From Thermofilaceae archaeon (lineage in GTDB: Archaea > Thermoproteota > Thermoprotei > Thermofilales > B69-G16): DNA of 12,527 nucleotides. Numbering within the stretch: position 1 is the first letter of the stretch; every line of letters begins with the position of its first letter. Below are positions 6,909 to 12,527 of this stretch, piece by piece. Location of the stretch: NCBI GenBank assembly GCA_027017165.1, contig JALURF010000161.1, positions 9,681 to 22,207 of the forward strand, written 5' to 3'. Position numbers and translations under genes: made by a program. The notes beneath the pieces were generated by a model that did no database searches, was not told the origin of the DNA, and saw only the letters and a program-made list of their open reading frames with translations.

Positions 6909-8105
6909 TCACCCCAGTTTAGCGCTCACCCAATCGTAGATATCCTCGGCTTTTCCAGGACTTCCCTCGAGCAGATTTTTAATTATCTCTTTCATTGTCC
7001 TAATCGAGTATGGGTGCATCATCATGAAGTAATCGGCGCCAGCCAGTAGCGCCGTCAAGCCTGTAATCGTTTCCCAAGCCGGTCCTCTGATCTCTTTAGG
7101 CCCCCAGAACGGGTCCATTTTAATCCAAGCTTCTCGCGCAGCCCAAGCGTTCGTGACTCCAGCCGCTATCGGGTGTTGTAAATCTGTATCGCCTTTAAGC
7201 GCCGCAAGCCTAGCTCTCTCCATTACCGTAAAGCCGTATTCAAGCCCATAACCAATCCCAGCTATGTTCGTATCCATCACTATTCTATCTTTAGAGACGT
7301 AATCGTAGAGCTTCCTATTCAATTCTCTAGCCTTATCTAAATCCATAGGCGTAAAAGCTATAATTACTACATCTTTATTCTTCAAATACTCCGCTATATC
7401 CTCGAGTTTCATATCTAAGTTCAGCGAGTTCAAGAGTATCCTCTCGCCCTCAGCCACGTCTACGACTTTCTTGAAAACCTCGACATCTTTTACAGGGTCT
7501 CCAGACCCGCCTATACATAGAGGCACTTTGACTGCTTGGAGCACTTCTTCTACAACTTTGGCGGCCTCAGATGGGGGAGTGTCTTTAATGTAGGGATCTG
7601 TGCTGACTAGGTGGAGGTTTATCATATCCGCTCCATATTTCTCTACGCATCTTTTAGCCCATTCGGCCGGGTCTTCCATTACATCTTCAAAGTGCATTCG
7701 AATGCTCTTCGGCAATTTAATCTTCATATCAAAGACGTCCATCGCTATAACTGGCGGGTGAGGCATAATTCCCTTAAACATGTAAAATGCTGGAAGCGTT
7801 TCACCGCCTATTATAAACGTCCTATCTCTAGTCCCTCCCTCACTTTTAGTGGCTCCTATTTTAACCTCCACGATCTTCCCAGTCCACTCCATTTCTGGCT
7901 CTTTAAACTTCTCCTCGACGAGTTTTTTGACCACTTCTACAGCTTTAGCTACGGGCTTCGCTATGGCTACCGGTACGCCGGGCTGAAAGATTAGCTCTAG
8001 CTCGTCAACTTCTATCTCTACATCTTCTAAAACTATCTCCCCATATTTTTTCAGCAAATCCCATATTTTAGCACTTAAAACCTCTGTCTTGTCATTTTCC
8101 GCCAC
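6909..8105 (-). CDS. cdhD: CODH/ACS delta subunit (corrinoid iron-sulfur protein small subunit)
   Basis: A 398-residue small subunit of the corrinoid iron-sulfur protein. Its TIM barrel packs against CdhE and helps hold the corrinoid for methyl transfer. Seen: an N-terminal extension (about 1-75), then the family stretch GGTRDRTFIIGGE (90-102), LPAFYMFKG, PPVIAMDVFD (117-126), GADMINLHLVSTDP (158-171), LCIGGSGDP and the C-terminal GPAWETITGLTALLAGADYFMM region (341-362). No cysteine cluster, as expected. The start is non-ATG: I prefer GTG at 8105, ten bases after AGGAGG. A TTG at 8114 would add three residues but sits only one base from that site. The gene overlaps the end of cdhC by 14 bp, with the ribosome site inside cdhC. 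Many methanosarcinal operons have cooC between cdhC and cdhD; here nothing intervenes. Confidence 0.96.
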   Translation of the reverse strand: MAENDKTEVLSAKIWDLLKKYGEIVLEDVEIEVDELELIFQPGVPVAIAKPVAKAVEVVKKLVEEKFKEPEMEWTGKIVEVKIGATKSEGGTRDRTFIIGGETLPAFYMFKGIMPHPPVIAMDVFDMKIKLPKSIRMHFEDVMEDPAEWAKRCVEKYGADMINLHLVSTDPYIKDTPPSEAAKVVEEVLQAVKVPLCIGGSGDPVKDVEVFKKVVDVAEGERILLNSLNLDMKLEDIAEYLKNKDVVIIAFTPMDLDKARELNRKLYDYVSKDRIVMDTNIAGIGYGLEYGFTVMERARLAALKGDTDLQHPIAAGVTNAWAAREAWIKMDPFWGPKEIRGPAWETITGLTALLAGADYFMMMHPYSIRTMKEIIKNLLEGSPGKAEDIYDWVSAKLG

Positions 8106-9504
8106 TTTTCTCAATCCTCCTTATTATAGCCTTTTTCGCCTTAATCTTGACGTTTTTCAGTATAATCTTAAATCCTCCCCCGGCCATGGGCACGCCAGCT
8201 ACCGGTACGCCCTCTATAGTCAAGGGGAGTTCTGGAATCTCTTTTTCTTCTACAACTTCCTCTTCTTTCTCCTCGGGAGCTTCCTCCTTCCATCTCTCAA
8301 CTATCGGGTGTCCCTTCTCTATCAGGAACTTCTTCAATTCTTCAATATTGGTGGCGTCTTTCTCTGTAGCTATTTTGCCTATAAGCTCTTTAGGTATGAA
8401 GTCTTTAACTCTCTCTAAGACCTCTGAGGGCACCCATACGACTCTATGCCAGCCTCCATCCGCCTGGAGGAATTTCGGAGAACGCATATACTCTATGGAT
8501 ATTCCGTGGAAGCCGTCGATCTGCCTGCCGCCAGCCGTGGAATCCGCTAAGGTGGAGAACGGTAGACCGTTCACAGTAACTCCCTTAAATCCTCTATGAA
8601 CGATCCCGAATCCGTCGACTTCCGGAATATAGAAGGCTATAGCTTCGAAGCATCCACAGGACGTGTGTGGATATCCGAAAGCAGTGTAGAGCCATACTCT
8701 AGTTATCGCGCCTAGGCTTTTCTCTTTTACAGCTTCGTTAACGCCCGTATATTCGCCTTTAACCGGGTCTAGGCATTCTCCCTTCTTTATCGCGAAGAGA
8801 GGTCCTTTGGGATCTACTCTAGCCGCGGCTCTGCCGTCAAACCAGCTGATAGCGCCGCAGTTCGAGTATCTCTGCGGGGTTATAACGCAGACATGGGTGG
8901 GGGCGAAGGATTGGCATAGAGAGCAGCCGTAGAACGTGTCTACTTCCTCGTCTTTTAATCCTCTAGCTCTAGCATCTCTGGCTTCGTAGATTTTGAGGGC
9001 TTTCTCGTACATCTCCTTGACTTTCTCCGGATCGGTGAAGAAGGTTATCTGTATCTTTTCTATTATAGGGAGTTCGCTCTTGAAGAGCCTCTGTAAAACT
9101 TTCCCAATGTACATGAAGGAGTTCAGTCCCTTTTTATATGATTTCTTGCTGAGCCTTAGCCAAATATCGTATCTCTGGTTTAAGTGCATGAATCCCTCAA
9201 TATAGTTACAATACTCGTGTATCCTCCTCTCGATAACTCCTTCTAAATCCTCTTCTAACTGTTTTCCAGCTACTTCAATGTAAATGCCGAATGGATAAGA
9301 CTTCCCCTCTTCTAAATCTTTAAGGTCGGGCCCCACGATGGTTATCTTGCCGTCTTCAACTTCCTCCGGCTTTTTAACTCTAACAAGCTCGAATTTATAT
9401 TGGACTCTGGGGCCTCCGAGCTCTACATACATTTCTCTTCTTCTAATTCTCTCTCCTTCGTATACGACTCCTACATCAACAGGAATATCCTCAAACATTG
9501 ACAT
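8092..9504 (-). CDS. cdhC: CODH/ACS beta subunit, acetyl-CoA synthase
   Basis: A 470-residue acetyl-CoA synthase subunit that condenses CO, a corrinoid-borne methyl group and CoA (or the reverse) on the Ni-Ni-[4Fe-4S] A-cluster. Seen: A-cluster cysteines Cys194, Cys197, Cys206, Cys283 and Cys285, in FYGCSLCQSFAPTHVC and HTSCGC. All five are present, with the family's usual spacing. The catalytic core runs to about residue 405. It is followed by an acidic Glu/Val-rich linker (about 406-425) and a conserved C-terminal tail that includes GGGFKIILKNVKIKA (442-456). Like other archaeal forms, it lacks the large N-terminal CODH-docking domain of bacterial AcsB. The ATG at 9504 has GGTGAG just upstream; Met3 is an alternative. 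Eight bases separate it from cdhB, and its 3' end overlaps cdhD. Confidence 0.98.
   Translation of the reverse strand: MSMFEDIPVDVGVVYEGERIRRREMYVELGGPRVQYKFELVRVKKPEEVEDGKITIVGPDLKDLEEGKSYPFGIYIEVAGKQLEEDLEGVIERRIHEYCNYIEGFMHLNQRYDIWLRLSKKSYKKGLNSFMYIGKVLQRLFKSELPIIEKIQITFFTDPEKVKEMYEKALKIYEARDARARGLKDEEVDTFYGCSLCQSFAPTHVCVITPQRYSNCGAISWFDGRAAARVDPKGPLFAIKKGECLDPVKGEYTGVNEAVKEKSLGAITRVWLYTAFGYPHTSCGCFEAIAFYIPEVDGFGIVHRGFKGVTVNGLPFSTLADSTAGGRQIDGFHGISIEYMRSPKFLQADGGWHRVVWVPSEVLERVKDFIPKELIGKIATEKDATNIEELKKFLIEKGHPIVERWKEEAPEEKEEEVVEEKEIPELPLTIEGVPVAGVPMAGGGFKIILKNVKIKAKKAIIRRIEKSGGK
8116..8121 (-). promoter_or_regulatory. cdhD ribosome binding site inside cdhC
   Basis: AGGAGG on the minus strand encodes the Arg-Arg pair near the C-terminus of CdhC. 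It lies ten bases before the GTG chosen as the cdhD start and only one base before the competing TTG, so it decides the start call. Confidence 0.6.
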
Positions 9505-9512
9505 GTTCTCAC

Positions 9513-10046
9513 CTACACGTTATCTTTTAGAGAATCTAAAAATTTAACCCACTCCCCAATTTTCATGTTTGGAAGGGAAAAAGTAGCATTAGGCTGGTAA
9601 TACGGGTCCAGACTTATAGTTCTCAAGTGCCTGTACGCAAAGTGCTTTAACCCGTTCAACATGAGCCACTCGTAGTAGTAGGGGAAGCCTATGAAAATCA
9701 CTAAATCGTAGTTTCCCTTCCCGTCGAAGCCGGGCCACTCGGAATCCATGAGCCTATCCACGACCTCCATTGCTGGCATGAGGTAGAGGTATCTATAACC
9801 CCTTTTCTCAAACTCTTTAATCAAACTCCCTGTAACGACTACATGCGCGTTAATCCTCTCGGCTAAATCAATCAGATACCTCACCAAGTCAAGCTTATCA
9901 GTCATCTTGGCAATCCTATAGCCAGCAATTATCAGCGGTCGTTTAGCCCTCTTAATCAAGATCGCTAACCTCTTAGGGTCGTCTATAAGGAAAGCTTTAA
10001 TCGGCCCGGGAACTTCCGCCTTCTGCCAAGACTCCCCTCTAATCAT
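9513..10046 (-). CDS. cdhB: CODH/ACS epsilon subunit
   Basis: A 177-residue epsilon subunit that binds CdhA to form the alpha2-epsilon2 CODH component. It is found in archaeal complexes and absent from bacterial ones. Seen: a single Rossmann-like domain with the family's opening KRAKRPLIIAGYRI (about 33-46), NAHVVVTGSLIKEF in the middle, and YDLVIFIGFPYYYEWLMLNGLKH later. There are no cysteine clusters. Its exact function is unsettled in the family; roles in stability or electron entry have been proposed. The ATG overlaps the cdhA stop as ATGA, with GAGGAGGAG just upstream inside the last codons of cdhA, so the two proteins are probably made in a fixed ratio by coupled translation. Confidence 0.95.
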   Translation of the reverse strand: MIRGESWQKAEVPGPIKAFLIDDPKRLAILIKRAKRPLIIAGYRIAKMTDKLDLVRYLIDLAERINAHVVVTGSLIKEFEKRGYRYLYLMPAMEVVDRLMDSEWPGFDGKGNYDLVIFIGFPYYYEWLMLNGLKHFAYRHLRTISLDPYYQPNATFSLPNMKIGEWVKFLDSLKDNV

Positions 10047-12382
10047 ATTCTCCTCCTCACCAACTCCTCTAGTAAAGTCGGGTCAGGAATCTCCATCTCC
10101 TTCCACTCCTTATCCTTTAGAGCGCTCAGTATTTCATCTTTCATTGTTATCGGTATATCGGCTTCTCTCCTTACGAACAAGTGTAAGTCGTCCGGCAGCT
10201 TTCCGAAGAATTTCTTGTGAAGATCTACGTAGTGGGTAAGCTTGATAGCCCTACCCTTGGTAGTATCGTTAGCTCTCATACAGAGCTTCGCGGCCATAAC
10301 CATCGCCTCCTCCTTCGTCTCGGCCGCGTAAAAGAGATGCTCCGGAACAGGACCCACATAGACTTTCTTGCCGGTTCTAGCATCGTAGACGTACCAATTC
10401 CCCTCTTTTTCCCTCCTCCCTAAGAGCATGCGCCTGTACTTCGAGCCGTGGGGGCCGACGATGACTGGCACGCCGAGGCGCCAAAAGCCAGCGGCTATAG
10501 ATGCGGCTTTCTGAGACATAGCGCCCCAAGCTATACCGACCGCGCCTACTCTGTTAAGAATATAATCGGCTATCTCCATATAGTTGGCTCTTAGCTTACG
10601 CTTAGCGAAGATATTGGCTATTTTTATCGCTGCGCCAGCTATGTGAGCGTTCGCAACGCATGAGCCAACGTTGACTAGGCAGCCAGCGTCAAAGTCTCCA
10701 GGATACAACTCGTAAAGGGTTTTGCCTTCCTCGTTCTTGTACATCCCAATGGTCATGGCTGCACAGCCGGAGACTACAACTATGTAGCGTCGTTTAAGAA
10801 ATTCTTCACACATTTCTACCAGTTCTTTTCCTCCCTCCGCGTAGTTTGCACAGCCGACGAAAGCTATAACTCCGGGTATCTCGCCCAGCACTATAGGCCT
10901 GCCGACCTCTCTTATCTCTGTGTCCTGTATAGGACCTCTACCAATTCTAATCTTAAACTTCTCTTCTTTCATCTTCCTCTCAGCGGCTTTAGCTATTAAG
11001 CTGAAAATCGGTATCTGAGCGGGACATGCTCTCTCACATCTGGCGCAGGCGATACAGTAATCGTACAACTCAGCCAACTTCCCGAACTCGCCGTTCGCGG
11101 CATAAGTCATAGCCTCAGATATCGGCAGGGTGTTCGGGCATGCCCGTTCACATTCTCTACATTTACGGCATCTCTTGGCGTGGTTTACCACTTCCTCCAT
11201 CGAAGGCAACGCTTTGTACTTAGCTCTCAACGGCGCGAGTTTCAAGGCAGCTTTAACGGCGACTTCTCCTACTTTCTCCGGGTCTCTTATGAGCGCGCCG
11301 GGGATTTTCCTGTTAACTAGTTCATCGACTATCACGTCAGGGTCTTCATACGTCTTGTCCGGGAATCCGTGACAGTTTTTCTCGTTAGTAGTTATGACCA
11401 CGGCTCCTATGCGATTAGCCTCTAAGGGTATATCGGTTCTTATACACTGTATATCGAGCACTATCACGTCGGGGACACCTGTTCTTATAAAGCGCAGTTG
11501 CCAGGAAATCGGTCCTATAACCTTGGTCTTTCCCTTGGTATATCTGGCGATATCGTGGGCTGTACAGCATAAGCCGCAGACTTCCACCATCCCCGTCAGC
11601 CCGCTGCGCTCTATATAGTCAACTATTCCAGCTCCAGGTACGACGTTGTGCCCTATGCATAGTATCACGGGTTTCGCCGTATCGACGGTTCCAAAGCCGA
11701 GCTCGGCTAGGGGGGCGTTTGGATCGGCTTTGGGGAAGCCTAAAAGGGCTGTTTGGGCAATATCGGTTACTTCTAAGGCTAGATGGTCCAGCATCCCCAT
11801 GTGGAAGACTTTTGATTCAAAGTCTAGATTGCTCCCTTCTTGCCCAGTATGGGTAGCTGCCATCGTGTTGATGATCTCTTTCTCGATATAGTCTAAGACA
11901 TCTTCTAAATCTCCAAGCGTTTTAGGCTTAATCCCGCAGACCAGCCGCGTTATAGGAGCTTCTATTCGCACATCCATTCCCAGATCGAGAGGAGCATCTC
12001 TCCCGAACTTCTCTATTAGATATTCTACGAGTTCTCTCGCATGGCTAGTGTGAGTCGCGGCGCCTATAGAACACGCGAGTAAGACTATGCGTGACTGCTG
12101 GGTGGCCATGTCGAGCCCACAGGCACTCCTCTTATCTCTCGATAAATCGCACTTGCCGAAAGTACAGAGGCAGCAGAGGTCGCAGAAGGGCATGTACATC
12201 GGCTTGTATCTGCTCAAGAGCTTTAAATCCCATTCTCTAAGATCAGCGACCGTGGGGAAGGGCGTAGGACCTTCGGGTTCTTCCCATTCTTCTACGATTT
12301 TCCCTATACTGACTTCTAAACCTTTTATTCGGGCAATTCCAGATTCTAACTCGTCGATTTTAATTTTTAACTTTCTCGCCAT
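10043..12382 (-). CDS. cdhA: CODH/ACS alpha subunit, Ni-Fe carbon monoxide dehydrogenase
   Basis: A 779-residue catalytic CODH subunit that interconverts CO2 and CO at the [NiFe4S4] C-cluster. Seen: CDLCCLCTFGKC (67-78) with Cys88 for the B/D-type clusters; THTSHAREL (110-118) for the proton-relay histidines; C-cluster candidates His246 (GHN), Cys272 or Cys273, Cys313 (IQCI), Cys511 (VGCAN), Cys540 (SGCA) and Cys575 (GSC); and Lys625 in AMSQKA for the catalytic lysine. Two ferredoxin-type [4Fe-4S] motifs, C405-x2-C-x2-C-x3-C415 and C443-x2-C-x2-C-x3-C453, mark the archaeal form. Ligand equivalences are by family analogy. I start at ATG 12382 because AGGTG lies five bases upstream; an ATG at 12400 would add six residues and overlaps that leader. 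First gene of the operon. Confidence 0.98.
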   Translation of the reverse strand: MARKLKIKIDELESGIARIKGLEVSIGKIVEEWEEPEGPTPFPTVADLREWDLKLLSRYKPMYMPFCDLCCLCTFGKCDLSRDKRSACGLDMATQQSRIVLLACSIGAATHTSHARELVEYLIEKFGRDAPLDLGMDVRIEAPITRLVCGIKPKTLGDLEDVLDYIEKEIINTMAATHTGQEGSNLDFESKVFHMGMLDHLALEVTDIAQTALLGFPKADPNAPLAELGFGTVDTAKPVILCIGHNVVPGAGIVDYIERSGLTGMVEVCGLCCTAHDIARYTKGKTKVIGPISWQLRFIRTGVPDVIVLDIQCIRTDIPLEANRIGAVVITTNEKNCHGFPDKTYEDPDVIVDELVNRKIPGALIRDPEKVGEVAVKAALKLAPLRAKYKALPSMEEVVNHAKRCRKCRECERACPNTLPISEAMTYAANGEFGKLAELYDYCIACARCERACPAQIPIFSLIAKAAERKMKEEKFKIRIGRGPIQDTEIREVGRPIVLGEIPGVIAFVGCANYAEGGKELVEMCEEFLKRRYIVVVSGCAAMTIGMYKNEEGKTLYELYPGDFDAGCLVNVGSCVANAHIAGAAIKIANIFAKRKLRANYMEIADYILNRVGAVGIAWGAMSQKAASIAAGFWRLGVPVIVGPHGSKYRRMLLGRREKEGNWYVYDARTGKKVYVGPVPEHLFYAAETKEEAMVMAAKLCMRANDTTKGRAIKLTHYVDLHKKFFGKLPDDLHLFVRREADIPITMKDEILSALKDKEWKEMEIPDPTLLEELVRRRI
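10050..10058 (-). promoter_or_regulatory. cdhB ribosome binding site inside cdhA
   Basis: GAGGAGGAG on the minus strand lies within the last CdhA codons, which encode an Arg run. Its AGGAGG core is five bases from the cdhB ATG, an ideal spacing, and supports the start at 10046. Confidence 0.65.
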
Positions 12383-12441
12383 AACAACACCTATCTCCAT
12401 ACACTGAAGAGCTTAGAAGAATAAATATGTTTCTTGACAAT

Positions 12442-12450
12442 TATTATAAA
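12442..12450 (-). promoter_or_regulatory. Candidate TATA box of the cdh operon
   Basis: TTTATAATA on the minus strand would place transcription start near 12421 and give cdhA a leader of about 39 bases before its ATG at 12382. A second candidate, CATATTTAT (about 12421-12429), would start near 12400 with an 18-base leader. A perfect ten-base palindrome, AACAGCTGTT (12466-12475), lies 15 bases upstream of the first element and could be an operator. The rest of the sequence up to the window edge shows no gene. Confidence 0.4.
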
Positions 12451-12527
12451 CAAGTTTTTACGAACAACAGCTGTTAGCTTAAATTAGTTTTACAGGTATT
12501 TTACTTGGGTTAGAGGCAAAATTTAGG

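Noticed and set aside
8147..8599. 150-residue open frame antisense to cdhC
   Set aside because: It is a Ser/Thr/Pro-rich mirror of the conserved cdhC coding sequence, with no ribosome site or domain.
12383..12400. Upstream ATG adding six residues to CdhA
   Set aside because: The AGGTG site lies inside this extension at the right distance for the second ATG, and MARKLKIK looks like a natural N-terminus.
12087..12407. 106-residue open frame antisense to the 5' end of cdhA
   Set aside because: It covers the conserved cysteine-rich start of cdhA on the other strand and shows no protein family features.

Overview
The window comes from an archaeon, most likely an anaerobe and probably a thermophile. 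The evidence is a complete archaeal-type carbon monoxide dehydrogenase/acetyl-CoA synthase (CODH/ACS) gene set that includes the epsilon subunit found only in archaeal complexes. AT-rich TATA-like promoter elements, GGTGA/GGAGG ribosome binding sites, heavy use of AGG/AGA for arginine and Lys/Glu-rich proteins agree with this. I cannot name the lineage; a TACK-type or Archaeoglobus/methanogen-like anaerobe would fit. No methanogenesis marker such as mcr or mtr is present, so methanogenic, acetogenic and acetate-oxidising lifestyles all remain possible.

Layout. The left 1.9 kb holds four small transcription units in alternating orientation. An aminotransferase (minus) diverges from a stand-alone Lrp/AsnC-type ligand-binding domain protein (plus). 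That gene converges on a 66-residue helical protein with an HxxxHxxxH face (minus), which in turn diverges from a RACo-type corrinoid reactivator (plus). Two predicted membrane proteins follow on the plus strand: a DUF554 family protein and a 'conserved TM helix' (CmpX/MscS-related) protein. The right 7 kb is one compact minus-strand operon, cdhA-cdhB-cdhC-cdhD-cdhE, read from the right edge towards the middle. It converges on the membrane protein gene with only 12 bp between the two stop codons.

How the genes work together. CdhA/CdhB (alpha/epsilon) reduce CO2 to CO or oxidise CO at a nickel-iron C-cluster. CdhC (beta) carries the A-cluster, where CO, a methyl group and CoA are joined into acetyl-CoA. 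CdhD/CdhE (delta/gamma) form the corrinoid iron-sulfur protein that delivers the methyl group. The corrinoid must cycle through Co(I) and is sometimes oxidised to inactive Co(II). The RACo-like protein (N-terminal [2Fe-2S] domain, C-terminal ASKHA ATPase) is the obvious candidate to re-reduce it. The window therefore appears to hold a catalytic module plus its repair factor. No cooC-type nickel-insertion ATPase gene lies in the operon, and the small His-rich protein that diverges from the RACo gene is a speculative candidate metal-handling partner.

All intergenic gaps are under 150 bp. They hold promoter-like AT elements, one GC-rich hairpin in front of the aminotransferase and one inverted repeat after the RACo gene. 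I found no RNA genes, mobile elements, CRISPR arrays or broken genes.
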